Shown here in pieces: positions 46,259 through 54,906 of a stretch of 64,000 nucleotides of DNA. How positions within the stretch are numbered: position 1 is the first letter of the stretch; every line of letters starts with the position of its first letter. The DNA comes from Pelagicoccus sp. SDUM812002 (lineage in GTDB: Bacteria > Verrucomicrobiota > Verrucomicrobiia > Opitutales > Opitutaceae): positions 124,001 to 188,000 of the forward strand of contig NZ_JARXHX010000010.1 of assembly GCF_031127835.1 (NCBI RefSeq). The letters run 5' to 3'. A model generated the notes under the pieces. The model was not told the origin of the DNA, made no database searches, and saw nothing but the letters and a program-made list of their open reading frames with translations. A program made the translations under genes and the position numbers.

Positions 46259-46531
46259 CTGGCAACAATCCGAGCCCGAGCGGGATCGGCGAAAAAAGGC
46301 GAACCGGCGCCGCTGTATTCGATTTTACGTGACAGTGCTCGCGTGGATGCACTTTGAACAGGAGTTTCGTCCGCGTCACTGTCAGCAAAGAAAACGTTTT
46401 CCTAGGTCCGTGGCCCGATAGGACCGTCACCTATGACTGACCACCACGCTTGAAGGGGCTCGCTTTTCTGTTGAAACGAACCGTAAAAGCGCGGATCCTC
46501 CCAGGGTAGTTACCCGCAAACAAAATTCAAA
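46259..46531 (+). other. Intergenic region with a stem structure
   Basis: No gene is seen. TGACAGTG (46330-46337) and CACTGTCA (46377-46384) can pair, and within them CGCGTGGA and TCCGCG extend the stem with a small bulge. It might be a leader structure of the beta-propeller gene or the end of the previous transcript. Confidence 0.3.
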
Positions 46532-49072
46532 ATGAGTTTCCCCATCGCAACCGGCATTTGCTCACTTGTCCTCTCAACATTCACGGCACTGCCGCTAACT
46601 GGACGTACCCTTCTTGCGCCAAGTAACAATCTCATAGCTTCCACCAGAATTCTACCGGGATCGGAACGCCTCCTCCCGCAGTCAACTCTGCAAGTCACCA
46701 CACAGTCGAATACGATCCCTCAGCGTTTCACGTATTTCGACCTTGATAGCGGCGAGCTCACCTTCAGCCAACAGAACGTTCCGGGAGCCGCCCCGATCGT
46801 CGGCTACCATCCGACTAGCGGAAGGTACCTCACTCTCAGTCCAGAGCTCGAACTTCGGGTCCACGACGAGGGTGCCGAAGTACTATCTGTCGACTTGGAT
46901 GTGTCTAGGGGCGTCCCCTCCCTACTCGACGATGGTGATCGTATCTTCATCTCGGGTGCTAGAAGCTTCGGGCCAGAGCCTGAGAATTCTCTTCTATTCT
47001 CGATTTCTCAAAACGCCACGGTCTGGCAGGAGGAAGGCACCTTCAGTCCATCCGCGGATCAAAGCCGGGCTGTCGAGGTGCAACCGCTCGGCCCCTTCAC
47101 CACTAATTTTGGCGTCGGTATCTCCGCCATCAAGACCCTGGACCTATCGGACGGTGCAATCATTTCCGATATCGATCTTAACACCGCCTACCCAAGCAAC
47201 TCCTATCTCCTAGCTGCGGAGTCCGCAGACCAACACTTCCTCCTGCTCCTCGGACCGTCTTTCGCCGACCCGAACTCGCTCCAAGAGCCGCAGCCCAGTA
47301 TTCTTATCGTGGATACATCTAAGGGAACCGCCAAACCACTCGAAAACACGGAAAGCCTCTCTCCCTACCTGCCCACTACGTTTAGCCCCAACGGCTCAAT
47401 CTTCCTGCTCTGGGACAGTCAAAACAGAATCATGAGAGCCTTCCGCAGCTCCGATGGCAGCCCTCTTTTCTCAACAGCCGCGTCCTCTCCGGTCGCCGCT
47501 TTCTCGCAAGACGAGCAAACACTCTATCTTGCAGCAGAACAGTTAGGCACAATCAATGCCCTCAACCCCCAAAACGGGCAATTAAGGAATAACTACGACC
47601 TGCCTTCCGGCAGCACTATCACCACTCTTGCAGTCTCACCGAATGGGAGGTATCTAGCCGCCACAGCGGGCAGCACTGCCTTTCAAATCGACCTTCAAAC
47701 GGAGACCGCCGACCCGTTTCCCGTTCTCGACACCGCGTACCTCGGTATCACGTTTTCGCACGATTCTCGTCACTGGATTCTCACATCGATCACTGACGAA
47801 ACCATCGCAGTCCAGAGCTCGAATCCTTCAAGCTGGCAACGCATCACCTATCCCTCCGCAATCGAACTTCTCGCTGCGCCTAGCTCGGACACACTCACCT
47901 ACCTCAACAGCTCGAACGCGTTAGTCGACCGGCAACTCAGCACCGGCGAAATCAGCATGTCGCGCCTAGCCAACGAGGGAGCAAACTCTTCTAGCGTACT
48001 CGCTGCCTCCGCCTCGGCCCTACTCGTATTGCGTATCGAAATCATCCAATCCGACGAGATTCAAGGGCAGTCAGAGAGCATACACCTTGTCGATGTAAAA
48101 ACCGGATTGAGCCTATGGGAAACGCCGCTCAGCAGCTTCACACTTAGCCAATCCGCTATCGATAGTTCTGGGGAAATCGTCGCCGCAATCGAACGCGCCC
48201 AACCTTTCCGGTTTCCGAACAACGACAATCTGCTCGTCGCCTACCGCAAACCCGAGAATACGCCTTTTCTCAGTCTCGACAACGCCAATGGTAATTTCCT
48301 AGCAACCGCAGTTTCGGAAGATGGCGCGCTCATCGCCGCGCTTCAGCTCGAGTCGAGTAAATCTGCCCGACCCCGGCTCTTCCGTAGCGCAGATAGCTCC
48401 GAGATAAGCTTGCCCGAAACAGCTAACGGGAACTGGAACCAAATTCAGTTCGCTCCAAACGGCAACCGCCTCTACCTCTTCCCCTCTTCCAGTCAACTGA
48501 GCCGCGTTTTCTACCAAGTCGCTTACCTCGACCTCGAGGAAGGGGGTGCCTTAGAAACGGTGTCTCTTTACGGCGAAGCACCCGGTGCCCTCCTCGATGC
48601 CAGCCCCGATGGTCGCTATCTCGTCGCTCTGTCACGAACGCAAAAACTCATCCTCATCGACCTCGAACGAGAGAGGGTGGCCGACGAAGCTATCGTAAAC
48701 TGGACTCCGACCAACGTATTCTTTACGAGCTTCGGGCCCGCGTCCGAACAGGCCATCTTCGCGAGCGACTCTCGAAGCTTTTTCTTTCGAGACAGCCAAC
48801 AAAGCATCCGACGCTGGCACCTCCAGACTTTTGCTCCAGTTACGGCAAAACTCGTAACAGCTAACGGGAACCGCTTCCTAACGTATCCACGCGATTCTAG
48901 CTCAAACTACCTTCTAGAAGGATCTACAAACTTGAGCGACTGGGAGGTAGAACAAGAGTTCGAAGGGAGCAGCGAACCACTGGAGATCCCTTTCGACCCT
49001 CCGATCGGACAAGCTCGACAATTCTACCGGCTTCTCAAGTCTGACCCAGCGCCCCCGCCCGCGACCGAGTAA
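46532..49072 (+). CDS. Large exported beta-propeller-like protein
   Basis: An 846-residue protein with a signal-peptide-like N-terminus (about residues 1-27). Much of the chain consists of repeated blade-like units with SPNGRYLA, FSHDSRHW, FAPNGNRLYLF and DASPDGRYLVAL motifs, as in WD40/YVTN propellers. The C-terminal 70 residues contain YLLEGSTNLSDWEVEQEFEG and end RQFYRLL, a module common at the end of large secreted verrucomicrobial proteins. Likely extracellular or surface-bound; substrate or partner unknown. It converges with the uridine-kinase-like gene. Confidence 0.75.
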   Translation: MSFPIATGICSLVLSTFTALPLTGRTLLAPSNNLIASTRILPGSERLLPQSTLQVTTQSNTIPQRFTYFDLDSGELTFSQQNVPGAAPIVGYHPTSGRYLTLSPELELRVHDEGAEVLSVDLDVSRGVPSLLDDGDRIFISGARSFGPEPENSLLFSISQNATVWQEEGTFSPSADQSRAVEVQPLGPFTTNFGVGISAIKTLDLSDGAIISDIDLNTAYPSNSYLLAAESADQHFLLLLGPSFADPNSLQEPQPSILIVDTSKGTAKPLENTESLSPYLPTTFSPNGSIFLLWDSQNRIMRAFRSSDGSPLFSTAASSPVAAFSQDEQTLYLAAEQLGTINALNPQNGQLRNNYDLPSGSTITTLAVSPNGRYLAATAGSTAFQIDLQTETADPFPVLDTAYLGITFSHDSRHWILTSITDETIAVQSSNPSSWQRITYPSAIELLAAPSSDTLTYLNSSNALVDRQLSTGEISMSRLANEGANSSSVLAASASALLVLRIEIIQSDEIQGQSESIHLVDVKTGLSLWETPLSSFTLSQSAIDSSGEIVAAIERAQPFRFPNNDNLLVAYRKPENTPFLSLDNANGNFLATAVSEDGALIAALQLESSKSARPRLFRSADSSEISLPETANGNWNQIQFAPNGNRLYLFPSSSQLSRVFYQVAYLDLEEGGALETVSLYGEAPGALLDASPDGRYLVALSRTQKLILIDLERERVADEAIVNWTPTNVFFTSFGPASEQAIFASDSRSFFFRDSQQSIRRWHLQTFAPVTAKLVTANGNRFLTYPRDSSSNYLLEGSTNLSDWEVEQEFEGSSEPLEIPFDPPIGQARQFYRLLKSDPAPPPATE

Positions 49073-49083
49073 GGCTAAGAGCC

Positions 49084-49764
49084 TCAAGGCTGCTGGAGAA
49101 GACGACTCCTTTGCACGACAACCGGTGCATCGTAGTCGCTGTTGTCGATGATCAAGTGCGAGCGTTCGATAGGAAAGTGACGCTCACGATACAGACGTTG
49201 ACCCGGCAGGTAGCGATTCAGGTACTTGCGCTTGAGCGTATCCACTCCGCCGAGACGCTCTAGATCACGGTTAAGAGCCCGCTGCAAAATCGTCTCCTCG
49301 TCAGCATCTACAAAAATCCGGTAGTCGAATAGATCGCCTAGTTGGTCGCAGAAAAGCATCACTCCCTCGAAGATCAATATAGAATCGGGTTGAGCCTTCT
49401 CGAATGCGGCATTAGTCTCGCTATCGCTCACGAAATCATAAAGCGATGGAGTGTATTCAAGGCTTCCTGACGGTCCTAGAGGAACAAGCACCTGATCGAT
49501 TGCAGCCTGCTTGTTGAAGGAATCCTCGACGTAGCCCTTCACTGAGCCCTCGCCTTGGCTGTACCGAACCTCCGGCGGATGATGAAAGCCATCGATCGAA
49601 GCACGAATCACGTGCCTCCCCATGGCCTCGAGGGGGGCGACCAAGCTATCGGCGAAAACCGTTTTGCCCGAGGCGCTACATCCATCTATCCCCACCCGCA
49701 CGGGGTGGGTAAGGTCCATAGCCGCTATTGCCGCGGCTGCTTCCTGCAATACTGCCTTTAGCAT
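49084..49764 (-). CDS. Uridine kinase-like P-loop protein
   Basis: A 226-residue P-loop NTPase close to uridine kinase or phosphoribulokinase. It has VRVGIDGCSASGKTVFADSL (P-loop), IRASIDGFHHPPEVRY, ILIFEGVMLFCDQL (Walker-B-like) and VDADEETILQRALNRDLERL. A uridine or other nucleoside substrate is likely but not certain. It is near the transglutaminase-like gene on the same strand, 84 bp downstream of it. Confidence 0.8.
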   Translation of the reverse strand: MLKAVLQEAAAAIAAMDLTHPVRVGIDGCSASGKTVFADSLVAPLEAMGRHVIRASIDGFHHPPEVRYSQGEGSVKGYVEDSFNKQAAIDQVLVPLGPSGSLEYTPSLYDFVSDSETNAAFEKAQPDSILIFEGVMLFCDQLGDLFDYRIFVDADEETILQRALNRDLERLGGVDTLKRKYLNRYLPGQRLYRERHFPIERSHLIIDNSDYDAPVVVQRSRLLQQP

Positions 49765-49848
49765 TCAGAAAGGCCTAAGCAGCGATTTCCAATTTTGGAA
49801 GCGACTATTTTTGAGAGGCAAAAGTTTCGATAACTGCCTCCTCTCCTT

Positions 49849-50781
49849 TCATTTCAACGGATCAGTGTCGCGCACAATCTCGTATTGGTTATCCAAACGT
49901 AAACTCAGGTCGATCGGATCTCCTACCCCGACTGTGTCACGAGGAACTTGATACGCCCACACATCAAAGTAGGTCAAAGTGGCTCCGCCAAAAATCGTAG
50001 AAAAAGCTCCGTCCACTGCGTCTTGCCCGCAGGCGAGCTTTACGCGCCCGATTCGCGGTACGTTAAACCGAGCGTCAATGGTATGCCAATTCCCTCCCAG
50101 ATAGACTTCCGCATAAGCGTGGAAGTCCATGTGACCATCTGGCTCGGGATAACCGATATCCGGCAGGTGGCCAGTGACGTAACGAGTCGGAACATTGAAG
50201 GCACGGTTCAGGGCCACCGCGAGATGGGCAAAGTCGCGACAGACTCCGAATCCACGCTGCTGCACATCCCAAGCGGAGAGGTCTGCCTGTCCGGACAGGT
50301 AGCGGTATTCAATGTTTTCATGCACCCACTTGCTGATCGCCTGCACACGCGGCCAACCGTGCTCGATGTGGCCGAAGTTTTGCCAGGCGAAGTCGGTCAG
50401 CTTGTCCGAGTCACAATAGCGGCTGGGCAAAGTATAACGAAGCAATTCGGAGGGCAGGTCCGCGGGCTGGGTCGGCGTCTTGTCAGGCAGGTCGGCATTG
50501 TCGGGTGCCGAGCTGACTCTTATGATCGCATCGTGACGGAAAACGTTGCTGCCGGGCTGAAGTCGCACGCGATGCACAAGGTTGCCGTGGCTGTCCACGA
50601 AGGCATTGTCTATCAGGTCGTTCCCCAGAGACAGCGCTTGGAAGACGACCTCGTTGCGCGAGCTCTCAGTAGGTTGCAAATTGAGTAGCAGGCTCGCGGA
50701 ACCTGTCACCTCATAGGCAAGGCTACACCCCACACGAACAGTGATATCAAAAGGAGATAGATTAGAATTTGTCGGCGTCAT
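49849..50781 (-). CDS. Transglutaminase-like cysteine protease family protein
   Basis: A 310-residue protein with an N-terminal beta-rich domain (Bact_transglu_N-like) and a transglutaminase core with the Cys-His-Asp triad: GFGVCRDFAHLAVALNRAFN, MDFHAYAEVYLGGNWHTIDA. There is no clear signal peptide. Such proteins act as peptidases or amidases rather than cross-linkers. It is upstream of the uridine-kinase-like gene. The 180 bp upstream (50782-50961) show no gene. Confidence 0.88.
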   Translation of the reverse strand: MTPTNSNLSPFDITVRVGCSLAYEVTGSASLLLNLQPTESSRNEVVFQALSLGNDLIDNAFVDSHGNLVHRVRLQPGSNVFRHDAIIRVSSAPDNADLPDKTPTQPADLPSELLRYTLPSRYCDSDKLTDFAWQNFGHIEHGWPRVQAISKWVHENIEYRYLSGQADLSAWDVQQRGFGVCRDFAHLAVALNRAFNVPTRYVTGHLPDIGYPEPDGHMDFHAYAEVYLGGNWHTIDARFNVPRIGRVKLACGQDAVDGAFSTIFGGATLTYFDVWAYQVPRDTVGVGDPIDLSLRLDNQYEIVRDTDPLK

Positions 50782-50961
50782 AGTGCTCCAGCGGCCTTGA
50801 CCATTGAGTTAGCTCAAGTGAGCCAAACCCTCGCAAATCCTAATCAGCGACGCCTTCCCCTAGCAATGGAATTCTAATTCCACAACGGCTCCAGACGCGC
50901 AAACAAAACAGTTTGTCACCTGCGTACCTAAAATCTAACTACACAGAAACCCTATAAACGC

Positions 50962-51195
50962 TCACTTGGAGTCATCTTGCGAAGGAAGATACTGGAATAC
51001 CTCTCCGAGCTCCTTGTCGAATACTTCAGCGATCTTGAAAGCCAGCTCCAAGGTCGGCGAATAACGAGCCGCCTCAATCGCCAAGATCGTCTGGCGGGTA
51101 ACGCCTACCTTCTCCGCCAGAAGCTGTTGCGTCATCTCAGCAGCCTCGAAGCGCAGGCGGCGAATCGAATTCGCGATGGGAAGTTTCTTCGCCAT
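50962..51195 (-). CDS. XRE-family transcriptional regulator
   Basis: A 77-residue Cro/C1-type HTH protein: IRRLRFEAAEMTQQLLAEKV, GVTRQTILAIEAARYSPTLE, LAFKIAEVFDKELGEVFQYL. It resembles the YozG/PF01381 small regulators paired with a membrane protein. It starts one base after the stop of the membrane-protein gene (TAAGATG), so the two are translationally coupled. Confidence 0.9.
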   Translation of the reverse strand: MAKKLPIANSIRRLRFEAAEMTQQLLAEKVGVTRQTILAIEAARYSPTLELAFKIAEVFDKELGEVFQYLPSQDDSK

Positions 51196-51196
51196 C

Positions 51197-51658
51197 TTAA
51201 ACCAACCCCCTGCGGTAATAGACGATTTGAGTAACGCTTTGCACCAAGCCGCTGAGCGACGCCACTATGAAAAGCGCGTGCACCAGCAAATTCGTCGTTT
51301 CGATCTGCACCCCACTGAGCTCCGCTTTTCGTTCATTGAACAAGGCCAAAAAGATCACTCCCATCAAGGATATCGACATCACCCAATAGGCGTTCCGAAA
51401 TCCTTGCAGGTCAATTGCCTTGTCCATCTCGTCTTTCGCATCCTTCGCGTCCTCGCTCAAAACGTGGTTTAAGATCGCAAGCACGATACCCATCACGATC
51501 GAAACCACCACGACCTTGACGATAAACGGAAGGAAGTAGCTCAACTCTGCATAAAAGCCGCCTTCTACACTCGAGAGCGTTATTAAATAATAACCTACGG
51601 CCCAAGCGGCGACCAATAGCTCGATCCAGTTATTTCGTTCCTGATAAGACGTTTTCAT
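51197..51658 (-). CDS. Four-helix membrane protein paired with XRE regulator
   Basis: A 153-residue protein from ATG 51658 (a start at 51682 would add eight residues). Four hydrophobic segments at about 12-30, 42-65, 90-108 and 120-140 with a charged loop (DAKDAKDEMDKAI) between the second and third. Matches DUF2178-like small membrane proteins often encoded with an XRE repressor. Function unknown. The two genes share one transcript. Confidence 0.75.
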   Translation of the reverse strand: MKTSYQERNNWIELLVAAWAVGYYLITLSSVEGGFYAELSYFLPFIVKVVVVSIVMGIVLAILNHVLSEDAKDAKDEMDKAIDLQGFRNAYWVMSISLMGVIFLALFNERKAELSGVQIETTNLLVHALFIVASLSGLVQSVTQIVYYRRGLV

Positions 51659-51852
51659 AAGTTTATGAGTTAAAGTTAACATTCCTCGTGTTAAGTATTC
51701 TTTACCTAAAGTATACTAGCTTCTACAATGTCAAGAATTCTTTACTTCATGTCTGGAAAGAAAGACACCATTTACCTGACCCAAGCTTTGCCTCGAACTG
51801 CAAATGACCTACACTACTTGGATTAACCTCAGCCCTAAACCGCTTCACTAAG

Positions 51853-52125
51853 ATGCCCGAGAAACTCAGCGACGAACAGATGAACCGTCTTTCGGAGGCC
51901 CTCGAAAAAGGGCGAAAGATCGACGCTATCAAAGCCTATCGAGACGCGACTGGGATCGGCCTGAAGGATGCGAAGGTCGCGGTTGAAAAGCTGCACGCGG
52001 ACCTGCACGAGCAGTATCCAGATCGCTACCCCGCCCCTTCCACATCGGTCGGATGCGGCTCCAGCGCAGCGCTGTTCGCCTTGGCCTGCGGCTTGGTTTA
52101 CCTCATTTCCCTGTCACCGGCCTAG
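51853..52125 (+). CDS. L7/L12-C-terminal-like domain protein with membrane anchor
   Basis: A 90-residue protein. Residues 5-48 (KIDAIKAYRDATGIGLKDAK...) resemble the C-terminal domain of ribosomal protein L7/L12, with VEKLHADLHEQY following. The last 25 residues are hydrophobic (AALFALACGLVYLISLSP), a single membrane helix. Small proteins of this type recur in bacteria and are of unknown use. Its TAG stop shares CTAG with the stop of the converging rhomboid gene. Confidence 0.65.
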   Translation: MPEKLSDEQMNRLSEALEKGRKIDAIKAYRDATGIGLKDAKVAVEKLHADLHEQYPDRYPAPSTSVGCGSSAALFALACGLVYLISLSPA

Positions 52126-52703
52126 CGCCAGCTGGGCTTGGAGCGTACAGCGAGCACCACTCCCGCCAAGAAACCGAAGAGGTGACCTTCCCACGAGATG
52201 CGAGCATCCGTGGGCAGGATTCCCCAGATCATCCCACCGAAGAGGAGCATTACTCCAGTGGAAATTACGATCGAGCTGATGCGGCCGTCGTAGATCCCCC
52301 GCGTCATGATGTATCCAAAATAGCCGAACACCAATCCGCTGGCGCCGATGTGGGATGCATCCCGAGCGAGCAGCCAGACCCCCAATCCTGCATAAAGGGT
52401 GATCATGAGGCTCAAGCCAATGAATTGCCAACTCGAACTGCGAAGCGAGATGATCGCACCAAATACAATTAAGGTAACCGAGTTGTTCATGAGGTGCGTT
52501 CGATCCGCATGCACGAAGGGCCAAGTCAATACGCCATAGAGTTTGCTCCAGTTACGCGGCTGCACACCATAGTCGCTTAGGTCGAGACTGCCAACCAGGC
52601 CGACTAAGTAGACGAGCCATATGACACTCACCAAAGCCAGCAAACCACTAAGCTTGCCCTTAGCGATCAAGTCCCCTCCTAGTCTTTGAAATCTCGATAC
52701 CAT
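52122..52703 (-). CDS. Rhomboid-family intramembrane serine protease
   Basis: A 193-residue membrane protein with about six hydrophobic helices. The catalytic Ser is in HIGASGLVFGYFGYI and the catalytic His is in WEGHLFGFLAGV; HLMNNS provides the oxyanion region. It cleaves transmembrane substrates. Compact size without N- or C-terminal extensions. It converges on the L7/L12-like gene. Confidence 0.88.
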   Translation of the reverse strand: MVSRFQRLGGDLIAKGKLSGLLALVSVIWLVYLVGLVGSLDLSDYGVQPRNWSKLYGVLTWPFVHADRTHLMNNSVTLIVFGAIISLRSSSWQFIGLSLMITLYAGLGVWLLARDASHIGASGLVFGYFGYIMTRGIYDGRISSIVISTGVMLLFGGMIWGILPTDARISWEGHLFGFLAGVVLAVRSKPSWR

Positions 52704-52896
52704 TCATGAAAGTCCGGACACTAGGTGCGCGCTACGCTCCGTCAATCTTACCGGACAATTTGTCGCAAAAGGTCTTCGAACTCGCATTCGAGAGCCGAAA
52801 CCCGCATTTCACCTACACACGCAACATCCAATGACCGGCAATCGTACCGCTACCGGTGCTTGATCGCCAGTCCTCTCAGCCACACTTTCCACGCCA

Positions 52897-53829
52897 ATGT
52901 CTGACTCAGAAGTAGAAAACGAAAAACCGCCGCTGCCGAAAGATCCAAAGCCACAAGATCCTCCGACCCGACGAGCGAAAGCTAAATTGCAGGAGGACGA
53001 GAAATACGTGCCGGTCATCATCAAACGCACGGACGAGTCTCGCCGCCATCCGGACGACACCTTGGAGCATACGATCCACGAGGGCCTAGAACAACTCAAT
53101 CGCCCGTCCCTCTCCCTTTTTATATCGGCGATCGCGGCAGGCCTCATCCTCGGCTTTTCCGCTATGGCAGTGGGCGTCGTGCAAACCTACTTCGGGTCGG
53201 CCGAATCCACCCTCGTAGAGCGATTCGTGACCGCGCTGGTCTATCCACTTGGATTCGTGATTTGTGTGATGAGCGGTTCCGAACTCTTCACAGAGCACAC
53301 CGCTACCGCCGTTTATCCAGTGCTCGATCGCCGTTCGACGGTCCAACGCCTCATTCGCCTCTGGTCCCTTGTTCTTAGCGGCAACCTAGTCGGAGCATTC
53401 ATCAGTGCCTTGCTACTGCATTACGCCGAACCTGTCGTTGGGGCTGCCGTAGGCTACGTGGAAGTTGGTCACCATCTAACCCATTACGAAGCTTTACCTC
53501 TGTTCATTAGTAGCGTTCTGGCAGGATGGCTCATGGCTCAAGGCGGCTGGCTCGTCATGTCGACTCCAGCAAACCTCAGCCAAATGGCATGCATCTACCT
53601 CGTCACCTTCGTAATCGGCTTGGGCGGCTTTCATCATGCTATCGCAGGCAGCGTAGAAATCTTCATTGCCCGACTCACTAGCCCCGAGTTTACGATCGGC
53701 TCCATAATCCATTTCATGGCGTTCTCCATCGCCGGCAATACTGTCGGAGGAGCCGGATTCGTGGCCCTTCTGAACTACGCCCACGTGCGGCGTACCCGAA
53801 GTTTGGAAGACGAAGAAGAATCCGAATAG
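52897..53829 (+). CDS. Formate/nitrite transporter family protein
   Basis: A 310-residue protein with a hydrophilic N-terminal extension of about 65 residues and six membrane helices after it. The family segments are GFSAMAVGVVQTYFG, YPLGFVICVMSGSELFTEHT, GNLVGAFISALLL and HFMAFSIAGNTVGGAGFVAL. It belongs to the FNT channel family, subgroup not clear; some move formate, nitrite or hydrosulfide. It is divergent from rhomboid and convergent with Rrf2. Confidence 0.88.
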   Translation: MSDSEVENEKPPLPKDPKPQDPPTRRAKAKLQEDEKYVPVIIKRTDESRRHPDDTLEHTIHEGLEQLNRPSLSLFISAIAAGLILGFSAMAVGVVQTYFGSAESTLVERFVTALVYPLGFVICVMSGSELFTEHTATAVYPVLDRRSTVQRLIRLWSLVLSGNLVGAFISALLLHYAEPVVGAAVGYVEVGHHLTHYEALPLFISSVLAGWLMAQGGWLVMSTPANLSQMACIYLVTFVIGLGGFHHAIAGSVEIFIARLTSPEFTIGSIIHFMAFSIAGNTVGGAGFVALLNYAHVRRTRSLEDEEESE

Positions 53830-53878
53830 CAGATTTCTGAGAGTACGATCAGCCTAATCCAAAGGCGATAGACACATC

Positions 53879-54322
53879 TCAGCTCTCGCCGTAGCCCTTC
53901 TCGGGCTTGACCGGATGGTTCGTAAAAACCTCGAGGTTGGTATTGGAAAGCCAAGCCATCATTTCGTCGCGCTTGTCCTCCAGCTCATAGTGGAAGGGGC
54001 ACGGGTCACCGTTTCCGCACCAGCCGGGACCGAAGGGACACATGAGAGATTCCTCCACCTTTTCGAAGAGCTTCACGATCTCCAGCAAGGTTATGTCGCT
54101 CGGCGCGCGGGAGAGAAAGAAACCACCACCAGGACCTGGAGTTCCGTTAACGAGACCAGCTGTCGACATCTGGGACATCAACTTCCCCACCAAGGGACGC
54201 GAAAGATTGCGGGCAGTCGCGATCTTCTGGGAATTCGCTTTGAATCCCTCCGTTTCATAGTTCGCAGCCAAGTAGCTAAGGCTAGCGATCGCGTAATTGG
54301 CCATTTTTCCGTAACCGAACAT
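53879..54322 (-). CDS. Rrf2-family transcriptional regulator
   Basis: A 147-residue Rrf2 protein with an N-terminal winged helix (IASLSYLAANYETEGFKANS, LSRPLVGKLMSQMSTAGLVN, GPGGGFFLSRAPSDITLLEI) and the cluster-binding cysteines in CPFGPGWCGNGDPCPFH. The cysteine spacing suits a [2Fe-2S] or nitric-oxide sensor such as NsrR/IscR. It is near a FNT channel and the cbb3 operon and could sense redox or nitrosative stress, an inference from position. Confidence 0.88.
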   Translation of the reverse strand: MFGYGKMANYAIASLSYLAANYETEGFKANSQKIATARNLSRPLVGKLMSQMSTAGLVNGTPGPGGGFFLSRAPSDITLLEIVKLFEKVEESLMCPFGPGWCGNGDPCPFHYELEDKRDEMMAWLSNTNLEVFTNHPVKPEKGYGES

Positions 54323-54535
54323 AAGTAGATCTAATTTCCCAAGTTATGGATACTAGGATGCCTTCAATAAAGACTTTTTTGTAATTTTATCTCCCTTTCG
54401 TCGATTCGCGGATCCCCGCTCATAGAATTGTATCAAAGCTTCGATACAAAAAGACCTGCAGACGAAGACTGAGAGCCTCGCCTGCAGGTGCGATTGAACA
54501 ACGCTTTTACACCAAGAAAATTTTCGGTGATAACA

Positions 54536-54636
54536 CCTTTGAATTTCTGTCAGCTAAGGAAGCCCTCACAAAAGGGCTTCCCTGCTTTGTGCCTAATCCA
54601 ACTTGGCTCGTATATTGCCTGACAGAAATTCAAAGG
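54536..54636. repeat. 18-bp perfect inverted repeat enclosing a hairpin
   Basis: CCTTTGAATTTCTGTCAG (54536-54553) and CTGACAGAAATTCAAAGG (54619-54636) are exact inverse copies. Between them, GGAAGCCCT and AGGGCTTCC (54558-54581) form a second hairpin. The whole could fold into one long stem or be a small mobile-element remnant. No protein is encoded inside. Confidence 0.7.
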
Positions 54637-54906
54637 CGAAATCGCCTTTCAGTTCCACTCGCTCCTTCTAGAAATCCCGCCCATTTTGGAGTAACTCTGT
54701 ATTGTGCCTTTGCTCCGTTGAGCATGAGTTGTGTTGAGCTTGATTGTCTAGAGGAGCGCTTGAAACTGGAGATAAACCTAGGTCTGAATTTCGAGTACGC
54801 AAGCTTATTTGATGATAAACTTGTATTTTTTTATCTTATTCTTCGTTACAGCGAAAACCGTGTAGTCTCAGACATAATAGAATTCCTCTATAACACTCCC
54901 CTAGAG
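54637..54906. other. 270-bp gap after the inverted repeat
   Basis: A/T-rich, with an open plus-strand frame that reads into ccoI antisense and has no family likeness. No credible gene, promoter or RNA is recognised. It lies at the 3' end of the cbb3 operon. Confidence 0.4.
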
